64,000 bases of DNA from Ktedonobacter racemifer DSM 44963 (GCF_000178855.1 NZ_ADVG01000001.1:3695481-3759480), one strand, 5' to 3'. Positions 16,228 to 26,106 are shown, numbered from the stretch's first letter. Notes: generated by a model not told the origin, from the letters alone. Numbers and translations are program-made.

Positions 16228-16256
16228 ATAATATCACTCATTGTTCCCGCTGTCAA
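16228..16256 (-). promoter_or_regulatory. Strong promoter for the str operon inside the rpoC end
   Basis: The minus strand reads TTGACA, 17 nt, TATTAT. The -35 lies in the last codons of rpoC. Transcription would begin near 16221, giving an rpsL leader of about 88 nt. Confidence 0.75.
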
Positions 16257-19200
16257 GTGTCAGCCCAAGGGTACCACTGGCAAAACCATCCCCCAGGCTC
16301 TCACTCGCGCTGCCAGCCACGACTCCAGCAACCACGGGAGTCTGCGTCGCCGCGATGCGCGCGGCCGCCGCCTGCTGGCGTGCGATCTGCTCCTTACGGC
16401 GCTGGGCAATGCCTGAACCCGCCGGAATGAGCTTACCAATGATGACGTTCTCTTTCAAACCAACGAGGTGATCGGTCTGTGCCTCAATCGCCGCCTCTGT
16501 CAGCACCCTTGTGGTCTCCTGGAAGGAGGCCGCAGCCAGGAAGCTGTCAGTATTGAGCGAGGCCTTGGTGACACCCAACAGCACGGTCGTAGCGGTGGCG
16601 GGTTCTCCACCCTCGGCCAGGACACGCGCGTTGGTCTCATCATAATGGAAGCGATCAACCAGGTCGTTTGGCAACATGTCGGTGTCGCCAGAATCCTCTA
16701 CCTTGATGCGGCGAAGCATCTGGCGGACGATAACTTCAATGTGTTTGTCGTTATTGTACACACCAGTGTTACGGTACACACGCTGCACCTCTTTGACCAG
16801 GTACAACTGCACCGCCTCACGTCCCTGGATACGCAGAACATCCTGTGGATCGCGCTGGCCAGAAGTGATAGGCGTGCCCGCCTGAATCTTCTGTCCATGC
16901 TCAACGGCGATGCTACGTGCCGCTGGCACTGCATAAGTGCGCTCGTCATGCTCCTCAAAGCGAATCGAGAGCAACCCATTCGCGCCAATGTTGATCGTGC
17001 CATCCGTGCGTGCCATGACCGGAACCGGCTCACCGCCCTTTTCCGCAGGCATCAACGCGATCACCTGGTCCTTGACGACCTGGTCCTGGTCGTTGACCAG
17101 TACCTTGGTTTTCGCGGGCATGATGTACTCATCAAAGAAGACGTTACTGGCAACCACACGTACGGTACGCTGGTTTGTGTTCTCGTCTTTAATGATCTCG
17201 GCAACGCCGTCGATCTCACTGATCTCGGCCTTGTCCTTCGGTACACGCGCCTCGAACAGCTCTTCAACGCGTGGCAGACCCAGCGTGATGTCACCCTGCG
17301 CACCTGCGATACCACCAGTGTGGAAGGTACGCATGGTGAGCTGCGTTCCCGGCTCACCAATCGATTGAGCGGCGATGATACCGACCGCTGCACCGATGTT
17401 GGCCAGCGCGTTCGCGGCCAGGTCGCGACCATAACACTTGCGGCAGATGCCCCGGCGTGCCAGGCAGTTCAAGACGGAGCGGACACGCACCTTCTTAACG
17501 CCCGCGGTCACGATCTCTTCGACCATTTCCTCGGTTATCTCATCGCCAGCTTCCATGTGCTCCAGGCCAGGAATTGACTCGGACAGCACACGACCCAGCA
17601 GGCGCGTCCCCAGGTTGTCGAGACCCATTTCCTTGGAGTCCTCATCGGTGATGAGAATACCCTCGGTCGAGCCACAATCTTCCTCGGTGACGATGACATC
17701 CTGCGCGACGTCGATCAGGCGACGGGTGAGGTAACCAGATTCCGCGGTACGTAGCGCGGTGTCCGCCAGACCCTTACGCGCGCCGTGGCTACTGATAAAG
17801 TACTCCAGCACGCTCAGGCCTTCGCGGAAGTTACCACGAATTGGCACCGGGATAATACGACCCGACGGGCTGGCCATCAGACCACGCATACCGGAGAGCT
17901 GACGGATCTGCTGGAACTTCGCTTTGGTCGCGCCAGACTTCGCGATGGTGTAGATGGAGCCGTAGGGGTCCAGCGTCGCTTCAACCATCTTGGTGACTTT
18001 ATCGGTCACCTCGTTCCAGGTCTCAATCGTCTGCTGGTACTTCTCGTTCTCGGTGATCAGACCGTCGCGATACTGCTCTTCCAGCTCAGCAATTTTGAGA
18101 TCGGCCTTCGCCATCTCTTCCTGCTTCTCAATCGGCACTTTGACGTCGCTGATGGCGACGGTTGCACCGGCTTTGGTAGCATAGGAGAAACCAAGGCGCT
18201 TGACCTCGTCGGCCAGCTCGGTGGTCTTCACACGACCATAGTACTTGAAGCAGTCTGCGATCACCTGGCGCAGATTCTCTTTCTTCATCGCGTAGTTGCG
18301 GTAGCGCAAGCGCTCAGGCAACGCCTCGTTGAAGATAAGACGGCCAACGGTGGTCTCAACAAGCTTACCAGCCGCATTCATCGATGGCTTGGCGGGCGGA
18401 GGATTGTCATAGACCTCGACATCGCCAATGCGCACTTTGACACGCGCCTGTAGCTCTACAATGCCTTGAGAGTAGGCCAGCAAGGCCTCGGTGGCATCGG
18501 TAAAGCGCCGTCCCTCACCCTTCTTGTCAGGGCGATCCTGCGTCAGGTAGAAGCAGCCAAGCACCATATCCTGGCTGGCACCAATCGAAGGCTCGCCATG
18601 GGCCGGTGAGAGCAGGTTGCGCGTTGACATCATGAAGCGACGAGCCTCGTCCTGCGCCTTGTCGGACAGGGGCACGTGCACGGCCATCTGGTCACCGTCA
18701 AAGTCCGCGTTAAAGGCTGAACAGACGAGCGGGTGCAACTGGATCGCGCTACCCTCAACCAGGACGGCTTCAAAGGCCTGAATACCCAGGCGGTGCAGCG
18801 TTGGCGCGCGGTTGAGCAGGACGGGGTGGTTCTTAATCACCTCTTCCAGGACGTCCCAGACCTCGGGTTTGACACGCTCAACAAAGCGCTTGGCACTCTT
18901 GATGTTGTGGGCAAAGTTCTGCTCCACAAGCTTACGCATGACGAACGGCTTGAAGAGTTCCAGCGCCATACGCTTGGGCAGGCCACACTGGTGCAGCTTC
19001 AAGTCAGGACCAACCACGATAACCGAGCGACCAGAGTAGTCAACGCGCTTACCGAGCAGGTTCTGGCGGAAGCGACCCTGCTTACCCTTGAGCATATCAG
19101 AGAGGCTCTTGAGTTTGTGGTTACCCGAGCCAGCCACGGCACGACCACGACGTCCATTATCAATCAGGGCGTCACAGGCCTCTTGCAGCATGCGCTTCTC

Positions 19201-20586
19201 ATTGCGAATAATGATCTCAGGCGCGCCCAGTTCCAGCAGACGCTTGAGACGATTATTGCGGTTGATCACGCGGCGATAGAGGTCGTTCAAGTCGGATGTC
19301 GCGAAGCGACCACCATCCAACTGCACCATCGGGCGCAGGTCAGGCGGCAGCACTGGCAACACGGTCAGGATCATCCATTCAGGCGAGGTGCCCGACTTGC
19401 GGAAAGCCTCAACAACCTTCAGGCGCTTGGTAGCCTTCTTGCGACGCTGGCCAACCGTCGAAATGATCTCGTGACGCAGGTCTTTAGAGAGCTTCTCCAG
19501 GTTGATGGCTGCGATCAGCTCGCGCACGGCCTCCGCACCCATACCAGCACGGAAGACGCTGCCAAAGGACTCTCTGAGTTCGCGATAGCGATTCTCCTGC
19601 AACAGGTCAAGCTTTTTGAGACCTTCCAGATCGCGGCGCATGTTGTCAAGGCGTGTGCGGGACTCGCTACGCTCGCGCTCCAGTGTCAACTGTGCGGTAT
19701 CGATCTGGCCCTGATACTCAAGGCCAAGGCGGTCGGCCTCGCGCTTGCTCTCAGAGAGAGCGGCCTCAATCTCGCGACGCGCCTGCTCGGCGATGGCGTT
19801 ACGCGATGACTCGGCAACCCGCTCCAGCGTATCCAGGTGCTTGGGCGAAACGGCCTCACCCGAGCGGACGATGACGGAATCGGTGGGCATGTAGATGATA
19901 TCGTTGTCAGTCGCCTGGTTCATCAGGTCGCGTAGTTCAGAGAGCGTCTCGCTCTCGGCCCGACGCGCGCTATCCAGGTCCTGCTCACGTTTCTCTTCGA
20001 TGCTCTTACGGTCAAGCGTAGAGAACTGCTGCTCACTATCGCGAATGGCGGTGTCGCGCTTCGACTTGAGGCTATTGACGCGATCAACGACCTTCGTATC
20101 AAGGTCCTGGTCGAGCTGCTGCAACTCTTCGTCGATGCGCATCAGCTCGCGCTGACGCCCCTCTTCGTCGATATGTGTGACGACATACAGAGCAAAGTAG
20201 AGAATGCGCTCCAGGTTACGTGGTGACAAATCAAGCAGCAGGCCAATGCGGCTTGGCGTGCCCTTGAAGTACCAGATATGGCTGACGGGCGAAGCGAGTT
20301 CGATGTGGCCCATGCGCTCGCGGCGAACCTTTGAGCGCGCGACTTCTACGCCACACTTATCGCAAACGATGCCCTTGAAGCGAACTCTTTTATATTTACC
20401 ACAGTAGCACTCCCAGTCCTTGGTGGGGCCAAAAATGCGTTCGCAGAAAAGGCCATCCTTCTCGGGCTTGAGTGTACGATAGTTGATGGTTTCCGGTTTC
20501 GTGACCTCACCATAGCTCCAGCCACGAATCTGCTCAGGGCTGGCAAGGCTGATACGGATAGCGTTAAAATCGTTGACTTCGAGCAT
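16234..20586 (-). CDS. rpoC: RNA polymerase subunit beta-prime
   Basis: This is the largest catalytic subunit. The N-terminal MLEVNDFNAIRISLASPEQIR and zinc finger with CYCGKYKRVRFKGIVCDKCG are present. The catalytic motif NADFDGDQMAVHVPLS binds the active-site magnesium. The trigger-loop region (GLMASPSGRIIPVPIRGNF) and the second zinc-binding Cys set (CLARRGICRKCYG) follow. A coiled-coil-rich insertion of roughly 190 residues follows the zinc finger in the clamp, as in Actinobacteria and Chloroflexota. The start at 20586 has AGGAGG 5 nt upstream; the 21 residues before it are not family-like. Confidence 0.98.
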   Translation of the reverse strand: MLEVNDFNAIRISLASPEQIRGWSYGEVTKPETINYRTLKPEKDGLFCERIFGPTKDWECYCGKYKRVRFKGIVCDKCGVEVARSKVRRERMGHIELASPVSHIWYFKGTPSRIGLLLDLSPRNLERILYFALYVVTHIDEEGRQRELMRIDEELQQLDQDLDTKVVDRVNSLKSKRDTAIRDSEQQFSTLDRKSIEEKREQDLDSARRAESETLSELRDLMNQATDNDIIYMPTDSVIVRSGEAVSPKHLDTLERVAESSRNAIAEQARREIEAALSESKREADRLGLEYQGQIDTAQLTLERERSESRTRLDNMRRDLEGLKKLDLLQENRYRELRESFGSVFRAGMGAEAVRELIAAINLEKLSKDLRHEIISTVGQRRKKATKRLKVVEAFRKSGTSPEWMILTVLPVLPPDLRPMVQLDGGRFATSDLNDLYRRVINRNNRLKRLLELGAPEIIIRNEKRMLQEACDALIDNGRRGRAVAGSGNHKLKSLSDMLKGKQGRFRQNLLGKRVDYSGRSVIVVGPDLKLHQCGLPKRMALELFKPFVMRKLVEQNFAHNIKSAKRFVERVKPEVWDVLEEVIKNHPVLLNRAPTLHRLGIQAFEAVLVEGSAIQLHPLVCSAFNADFDGDQMAVHVPLSDKAQDEARRFMMSTRNLLSPAHGEPSIGASQDMVLGCFYLTQDRPDKKGEGRRFTDATEALLAYSQGIVELQARVKVRIGDVEVYDNPPPAKPSMNAAGKLVETTVGRLIFNEALPERLRYRNYAMKKENLRQVIADCFKYYGRVKTTELADEVKRLGFSYATKAGATVAISDVKVPIEKQEEMAKADLKIAELEEQYRDGLITENEKYQQTIETWNEVTDKVTKMVEATLDPYGSIYTIAKSGATKAKFQQIRQLSGMRGLMASPSGRIIPVPIRGNFREGLSVLEYFISSHGARKGLADTALRTAESGYLTRRLIDVAQDVIVTEEDCGSTEGILITDEDSKEMGLDNLGTRLLGRVLSESIPGLEHMEAGDEITEEMVEEIVTAGVKKVRVRSVLNCLARRGICRKCYGRDLAANALANIGAAVGIIAAQSIGEPGTQLTMRTFHTGGIAGAQGDITLGLPRVEELFEARVPKDKAEISEIDGVAEIIKDENTNQRTVRVVASNVFFDEYIMPAKTKVLVNDQDQVVKDQVIALMPAEKGGEPVPVMARTDGTINIGANGLLSIRFEEHDERTYAVPAARSIAVEHGQKIQAGTPITSGQRDPQDVLRIQGREAVQLYLVKEVQRVYRNTGVYNNDKHIEVIVRQMLRRIKVEDSGDTDMLPNDLVDRFHYDETNARVLAEGGEPATATTVLLGVTKASLNTDSFLAAASFQETTRVLTEAAIEAQTDHLVGLKENVIIGKLIPAGSGIAQRRKEQIARQQAAAARIAATQTPVVAGVVAGSASESLGDGFASGTLGLTLDSGNNE

Positions 20587-20671
20587 GCTACCTCCTGGGG
20601 TAAGGGCAGTGTATGCGCGTGAGCATCCTCTGGGCGCGGCTACAAACACGCATACACGGTCGCACTCCCTA

Positions 20672-23600
20672 CTACTGGTCTCCTTCGAAACCGGACAGAT
20701 TAATACCCAGTTCCGGCATCACATCATTCGAGGTGTCTTCCACAAATTGTATCTTCTGCTCGTCCTCGTTCAGCACCTCAACGTTGATACCGAGGCTTTG
20801 CAATTCTTTGACCAACACCTTAAAGGATTCAGGCACGCCAGGCTCCATAATGTTTTCGCCCTTGACGATGGCCTCATACGTTTTCACGCGACCCACAACG
20901 TCGTCCGACTTGACGGTCAGGATCTCTTGCAGGATATTTGCCGCGCCGTAGGCCTCAAGCGCCCATACCTCCATCTCACCGAAGCGCTGTCCACCGAACT
21001 GCGCCTTACCACCCAGCGGCTGCTGCGTGATCAAGCTGTATGGTCCAGTTGAACGGGCGTGTACCTTGTCTTCGACGAGGTGGGCCAGTTTGAGCATATA
21101 GGTATAGCCAACAGTGATCGGGTGATCGAATGGCTCACCGGTACGCCCATCATAGAGCTGAACCTTACCTGACTCAGGCAGGCCCGCGCGCCGCAACATC
21201 TCTTCGATGTCTTCCTCGGTCGCGCCGTCAAAGACCGGGGTCGCGATCTTGAAGCCAAGAACGCTGGCAGCCCAGCCCAGGTGCGTCTCCATGATCTGGC
21301 CGATATTCATACGGTGAGGCACACCCAGCGGGTTCAGGATGATATCCACTGGTGAACCATCGGGAAGGAAAGGCATATCCTCAATTGGCAGCACGCGCGA
21401 GATAACGCCCTTATTTCCGTGACGTCCAGCCATCTTGTCGCCAGCACCGATCTTACGCTTCTGCGCGATACTGACGCGGACCAGCTGGTTGACGCCTGGC
21501 GAGAGTTCATCGCCCGCCTCGCGGGAGAAGACCTTGACCTCGACAACCTTACCGCGCTCACCATGAGGCACACGCAGTGAGGTGTCTTTGACTTCACGAG
21601 CCTTTTCACCAAAGATGGCGCGCAGCAGCTTCTCTTCAGCGGTCAGTTCCGTCTCGCCCTTTGGCGTGATCTTACCGACCAGGATATCCTGTGGGCCAAC
21701 CTCGGCGCCCACATAGATGATGCCACGCTCATCCAGGTTGCGCAGACCTTCTTCACCCACGTTCGGAATGTCGCGTGTGATCTCTTCGGGACCAAGCTTG
21801 GTATCGCGGGCATCCACCTCGTACTTCTCGATGTGGATTGAGGTGAAGAGATCCTCACGCACGATGCGCTCACTAATCAGGATGGCGTCCTCGAAGTTGC
21901 CACCCTCCCAGCTCATAAAGGCCACCAGAATGTTCTGACCCAGAGCCAGTTCGCCCAGCTCTGTTGAGGAGCTATCGGCAACCACCTGGCCCTTGGTGAC
22001 ATAGTCGCCCTTCTTAACAATAGGGCGCTGGTTAATGCAGGTACCATTGTTGGAGCGCACAAACTTACGTAAGGCGTGCGAGTAGAGCTGACCATGCTGG
22101 TCCATGATCTCGATCTTGCGCGAGGTAGAGGAGACAACCTCACCAGTCGTCTGAGCCACAATAACCTGGCCCGAGTCGACGGCCACCTGGCGCTCGATGC
22201 CCGTACCACAAATGGGCGACTGCGGTCGCAGCAGAGGCACGGCCTGGCGCTGCATGTTCGCGCCCATCAGCGCGCGGTTCACGTCGTCATGCTCCAGGAA
22301 GGGGATCAGCGCGGTCGCGACACTCACCGTCTGGCGCGGCGAGACATCCATGTAATCAATACTCTCCGAGGGAACCTCGGTAAACTCACCCTGATAGCGA
22401 GCCAGCACGCGTGCGTCAGCAAACTCGTTGTTATCGGTCAGCACAGCATTCGCCTGGGCGATATAGAAGTTCTCTTCGTCATCGGCGGTCTGATAATCAA
22501 CCTCATCGGTGACAAATGGCTTGATGCTCAAAGGCGTATCGCCCAGGAAGGCCAGCTTCTCAAAGAGCTCCTCATCCACGCGCACCGGATTGTTGCGCTT
22601 GAGCAGCACCTCGCCGTCCTCTGTAACGATATCTTCGCGACGACCGTAATAGCCACGCAACTCACGGCCAAGCAAGCGCCCATCAGTTGCCGCCAGGCGC
22701 TTAATCACATGACGATAGGGCGTCTCAATGAAGCCATAGGGGTTAATCTGGCCATAGGTCGCCAGGTTACCAATCAGGCCAATGTTTGGACCTTCAGGGG
22801 TCTCGATCGGGCAAATGCGGCCATAGTGCGACTCGTGTACGTCACGTACATCAAAGCCTGCGCGGTCGCGAGAGAGACCACCGGGACCCAGGGCCGAGAG
22901 ACGGCGCTTGTGACCGATCTCCGCCAGGGCATTGACCTGGTCCATAAACTGCGACAGCTGGCTGCCGCCGAAGAACTCTTTCATCGCGGCCACGACAGGG
23001 CGGATATTGATAAGCGCGTTCGGGGTGGCCTGTCCAGGCTCCTGAATGCTCATACGCTCTTTCACCACGCGCTCCATACGTAGCAGACCAACGCGGAACT
23101 GGCTCTGAATCAGCTCACCCACGCAACGCACGCGGCGGTTGCCCAGGTGGTCGATATCATCCTTGCGTCCACGCCCATTGTTGAGCGAGACCAGGCGCCG
23201 GATAATCGCCACCAGGTCGTCCTGCGTCAGGATGCGCTGGCTCTGCGGAATCGAGAGGTCCAGCTTGCGGTTCAACTTATAGCGACCAACGTTGCCCAGA
23301 TCGTAACGGCGTGGATTGAAGAAGAGGTTCTTGACCAGGGAGCGCGCGTTGTCCAGAGTGGCGGGATCGCCAGGGCGTAGCTTCTTGTACAGCTCCAGGA
23401 GGGCCTCCTCCTCCTTCTTCACGGGATCGCGGTCCAGGGTCGCCTGGATATAGCGGATGACCGGGTCGTTATCTACCCCGGCGAAGGCATCGAGAATGCC
23501 CTGGTCGGTCGAGAGGTCCAGGTCCTCCACATGCCAGTGCTCTTTGGCTAGGCGAGAAATGGCACGCAACAGGGTCGTTATAGGTAGCTTACGTTTGCGG

Positions 23601-24163
23601 TCGATCTTTACTGTGAGTAGGTTTTTATTGCTGGTCTCAAACTCCAGCCAGGCGCCACGCCCAGGAATCAACTTTGCGGCAAAGAGTTTTTTACCAGTCG
23701 TCGCATCCTCGTCCACCGTGAAGTAGACGCCGGGGGAACGCACCAACTGACTCACCACAACGCGCTCGGCACCATTGATAATGAAGGTACCAGCCTTTGT
23801 CATCAACGGGAAGTCACCCATAAAGATGTCCTTCTCGATGATTTCACCTGTCTCTTTATTAATCAGGCGAGCCTTCACATTGAGAGGTGCGGCATGGGTC
23901 GCGTCACGGTCGCGGCACTCATCCTCGTCATACTTTGGCTTGCCAAAGGGTTCAGGAGGGACAATAAATTCCAGGCTGAGGTTTTTGCCGGTAAAGTCTT
24001 CAATAGGAGAAATTTCTTCGAAAAGTTCGCGGAGACCTTCCTTCTTGAACCATTCAAAGGAGTCGAGCTGAATCTGAATTAGGCCAGGCATAGGCCGTAT
24101 GTCCGGGATACGTCCAAAAGAGACGCGCTCTGGGAGTGCAACGGCCTTCGTGCTTACTGCCAT
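20672..24163 (-). CDS. rpoB: RNA polymerase subunit beta
   Basis: About 1163 residues, full length. Seen in order are RPMPGLIQIQLDSFEWF at the N-terminus, the rifampicin region with GGSQLSQFMDQVNALAEIGHKRRLSALGPGG-like spacing (shown here in parts), the SHYGRICPIETPEGPNIGLI block, the GDKMAGRHGNKGVIS catalytic-face motif and the C-terminal GGKAQFGGQRFGEMEVWALEAYGA. The start at 24163 (MAVSTKAVALPERVSFG) is chosen because GAGAGGAG lies just upstream; an ATG 11 codons earlier lacks a ribosome binding site. rpoC follows after 85 nt. Confidence 0.98.
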   Translation of the reverse strand: MAVSTKAVALPERVSFGRIPDIRPMPGLIQIQLDSFEWFKKEGLRELFEEISPIEDFTGKNLSLEFIVPPEPFGKPKYDEDECRDRDATHAAPLNVKARLINKETGEIIEKDIFMGDFPLMTKAGTFIINGAERVVVSQLVRSPGVYFTVDEDATTGKKLFAAKLIPGRGAWLEFETSNKNLLTVKIDRKRKLPITTLLRAISRLAKEHWHVEDLDLSTDQGILDAFAGVDNDPVIRYIQATLDRDPVKKEEEALLELYKKLRPGDPATLDNARSLVKNLFFNPRRYDLGNVGRYKLNRKLDLSIPQSQRILTQDDLVAIIRRLVSLNNGRGRKDDIDHLGNRRVRCVGELIQSQFRVGLLRMERVVKERMSIQEPGQATPNALINIRPVVAAMKEFFGGSQLSQFMDQVNALAEIGHKRRLSALGPGGLSRDRAGFDVRDVHESHYGRICPIETPEGPNIGLIGNLATYGQINPYGFIETPYRHVIKRLAATDGRLLGRELRGYYGRREDIVTEDGEVLLKRNNPVRVDEELFEKLAFLGDTPLSIKPFVTDEVDYQTADDEENFYIAQANAVLTDNNEFADARVLARYQGEFTEVPSESIDYMDVSPRQTVSVATALIPFLEHDDVNRALMGANMQRQAVPLLRPQSPICGTGIERQVAVDSGQVIVAQTTGEVVSSTSRKIEIMDQHGQLYSHALRKFVRSNNGTCINQRPIVKKGDYVTKGQVVADSSSTELGELALGQNILVAFMSWEGGNFEDAILISERIVREDLFTSIHIEKYEVDARDTKLGPEEITRDIPNVGEEGLRNLDERGIIYVGAEVGPQDILVGKITPKGETELTAEEKLLRAIFGEKAREVKDTSLRVPHGERGKVVEVKVFSREAGDELSPGVNQLVRVSIAQKRKIGAGDKMAGRHGNKGVISRVLPIEDMPFLPDGSPVDIILNPLGVPHRMNIGQIMETHLGWAASVLGFKIATPVFDGATEEDIEEMLRRAGLPESGKVQLYDGRTGEPFDHPITVGYTYMLKLAHLVEDKVHARSTGPYSLITQQPLGGKAQFGGQRFGEMEVWALEAYGAANILQEILTVKSDDVVGRVKTYEAIVKGENIMEPGVPESFKVLVKELQSLGINVEVLNEDEQKIQFVEDTSNDVMPELGINLSGFEGDQ

Positions 24164-24451
24164 ATGTGGTATTCTCCTCTCACCTAGTTCGCCCATAGAG
24201 GATCATGAGGGACATGCGGGAGCATGCCACTCACAGAATGCACCAGAGGCCCACACCACTCGCCGCATACACAACCGTTTGTCAACGTTGTATAATACAT
24301 AAGCGTATTACATGTATGCATAGCATAGAGGCACGGGATGGAGACATTCTCAAAGAGTAACGGGAAACGGAAAAAAAATCTAGATAATTGCGAAATGTTA
24401 TCTATTAGTACCTAGAGTGACCTGTGTTGTGAAACGGTCAACGACAAGAAA

Positions 24452-24484
24452 AGTAACCGCTCACCAATTCAATAAGCGGTTACT
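24452..24484 (-). other. Hairpin in the predicted rpoB leader
   Basis: A perfect 10-bp stem (AGTAACCGCT with AGCGGTTACT) has a 13-nt loop. It lies about 290 nt before the rpoB start. It is not followed by a clear T-run, so an attenuation or processing role is only a possibility. Confidence 0.45.
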
Positions 24485-24863
24485 CCTACTCGCATTGAAA
24501 CTTAACAATCTCTCCTGCCTTGCGCCCACACATCATCACCCCCAACAGGATATTCTCTTGGCATGCTTTACAAACTTTGTTTTCAACGAAGAGCCAGGAA
24601 CAGCAGAAAACTCACACCACCCCCCGCTCAACACAATCAAACACAAATCCATGCTGCATACTGACATCGATGTCGGTCTTCTGCTGTGGATAAAAGTATT
24701 GTTTGTGGTATCTACGCTCACTTGGGGAGATGATGTGTTTGTCCGTTCTTTGCTCGCTTGTTAGTCAATCTTGTTAGCCAGCCTTATTAATCTTTCATGT
24801 ATCTTCTCATCAGCAGCTATTGGAAATATCGCTGCTTTTAGTATACTACACTGGCAAGAGGTA

Positions 24864-24892
24864 AGTATACTACTTCCACCTACACATGTCAA
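24864..24892 (-). promoter_or_regulatory. rpoBC promoter, near consensus
   Basis: The minus strand reads TTGACA, 17 nt, TATACT. The predicted start is near 24857, about 690 nt upstream of the rpoB start codon. Confidence 0.75.
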
Positions 24893-25018
24893 TACTCTGG
24901 TCTGTATTTTCTTCGCCTGCTAGTAAAGCGACTAACCAGCACGTTTTCCCATCATTATATCTACAATAGTAAACATCGGCCAGCCATCATTTATTCCACA
25001 AGTCAGAAAATTGCCCCT

Positions 25019-25165
25019 CGCTGCTAAAGAACGCGTCTACATATCATGGTACGGCGCATCTCGCGCCATGATATGTAAGCGCGTGCTTATGCTCTTTAAC
25101 CAAATAATATGGTAATTGCAATCGCAATCATTGGCATATTAATTAGTTAAACAGCTTTAGCAGCG
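25019..25165. repeat. 147-bp element with 11-bp terminal inverted repeats
   Basis: The ends CGCTGCTAAAG and CTTTAGCAGCG are perfect inverted copies. An inner stem (ACATATCATGG at 25039 with CCATGATATGT at 25066) lies near one end. It has the form of a MITE or complex terminator for the upstream membrane-protein gene. No second copy was seen in the window. Confidence 0.45.
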
Positions 25166-25195
25166 CGGCCCCCGCAGACATTGTCCCACGCCACT

Positions 25196-26029
25196 CTACA
25201 CTAAAACGGCGCGGCGCTCTTCAGACTCGCGTAGGGCCTGCTCAATCTCCTCGCCTAGCATGGGATTCCACACCTGTTGCGCGTTATTCCAGCGCTCACG
25301 TAGCAAGTCCAGCAAGAAGTGGCGATCTTCCTTGTCCAATAAACGCAGATCCACGAGCGATTCCTGAGCGCCTGGATAGATGATAGTCAACTGGCAATCA
25401 TCGATGCGTACCATAGTTCGATTGCTTAACTCATAGGTCTGGGGTGCGCCGAGGCTTTTAGTGAACGAGATGGCACCAACACAGCCAATCAGGATAAATG
25501 AGAACGCGACGATGCTGACTACCAGGCCCGCCAGGCTCAACAAGAGCGCAGACCCGGTCGCCAGTACCAGTAAGAGCGGTTGCGTAATATGCAGGGTCCA
25601 GCCTACAAGAATGGCTGGCACCAGTCCCACCAGCACGGCCACAAAGCACCAGAACTCGCTGTTCATCATCCAGAAAATGCTGGAAAGGTTCAGTGGAGAG
25701 AGGTCACGCACCTCGAGCGAATGCTCGCTGACAAGAAACGTTCCCTTGCGATAGCCCTGGTGAAGCGCGAAGAGGAAGCGCGTAATCAAAATATCCCCTT
25801 TGAGCATGGCGAAGGTTAGGAAACCCAGCAGGCCGACCAGCGCATCCTGCCACTTCAGATAAAAAGTAAAATCATGACGATAAGTGCCCCACATCCAGCC
25901 ACACGCCCAGGCCGACCCAAGTGCGCCCAGAAACAGCGCGACCGCCATCAACACACCCAGCAGGCGCGTCCTCTGATAGGCTGTACGCCCCAGGTGAAAG
26001 ATATAGGTGTCACTAGCAGGTTGTTTCAT
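25196..26029 (-). CDS. Membrane protein of unknown function
   Basis: The 277-residue protein is not recognised. About four membrane segments can be seen: two in the N-terminal part (around LLGVLMAVALFLGALGSAWA and the WQDALVGLLGFLTFAML region) and two in the middle (FVAVLVGLVPAILVG and the LLLSLAGLVVSIVAFSFILI region). The stretch between them and the C-terminal 80 residues look cytoplasmic; the C-terminus is charged and helical (LLDLLRERWNNAQQ). This resembles PH-domain-like or YcxB-type membrane proteins, but that is a guess. AAGGGG precedes the ATG by 6 nt. It is transcribed toward rpoB with 1 kb between. Confidence 0.75.
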   Translation of the reverse strand: MKQPASDTYIFHLGRTAYQRTRLLGVLMAVALFLGALGSAWACGWMWGTYRHDFTFYLKWQDALVGLLGFLTFAMLKGDILITRFLFALHQGYRKGTFLVSEHSLEVRDLSPLNLSSIFWMMNSEFWCFVAVLVGLVPAILVGWTLHITQPLLLVLATGSALLLSLAGLVVSIVAFSFILIGCVGAISFTKSLGAPQTYELSNRTMVRIDDCQLTIIYPGAQESLVDLRLLDKEDRHFLLDLLRERWNNAQQVWNPMLGEEIEQALRESEERRAVLV

Positions 26030-26050
26030 ATTATCCCCTTATGGATCTTA

Positions 26051-26106
26051 TTCCGAAACCCAACGTCACTGGCGTGACTAGCGCTCCGCGCTCAGGATTT
26101 TCGGAG
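26051..26106 (+). repeat. Dispersed palindromic repeat, degenerate copy C
   Basis: It matches copy A in CCGAAACCCAACGTCACT, the CGTGACTAGCGCT core and CGCGCTCAGG, but lacks the CCCCCATTCGGGG stem. It ends in the inverted partner TTTTCGGA. Similar length class, about 56 bp. Confidence 0.6.

Larger units (their letters stand above)
24164..25195 (-). other. Region of about 1 kb upstream of rpoB: long leader, promoter, inverted-repeat element
   Basis: No convincing gene is seen. It is AT-richer than the flanking genes. It contains a consensus-quality minus-strand promoter at 24864-24892, a 10-bp hairpin at 24452-24484 within the predicted leader, and an inverted-repeat element at 25019-25165. 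The rest shows no recognisable feature. Confidence 0.6.

Noticed and set aside
16468..19809. Several plus-strand open frames over rpoC
   Set aside because: All lie opposite rpoC and mirror its codon pattern; none resembles a protein family.
22076..23083. Plus-strand open frame of 335 codons opposite rpoB
   Set aside because: Antisense shadow; rpoB is intact and collinear with its family along this stretch.
24278..24296. TATAAT and TTGACA close to the rpoB start
   Set aside because: The hexamers are on opposite strands or at wrong spacing, and no partner at 16-18 nt was found; the promoter at 24864 is far better.
24417..24764. 115-codon plus-strand open frame in the rpoB upstream region
   Set aside because: No ribosome binding site, no promoter, no family resemblance, and composition like the surrounding non-coding DNA.
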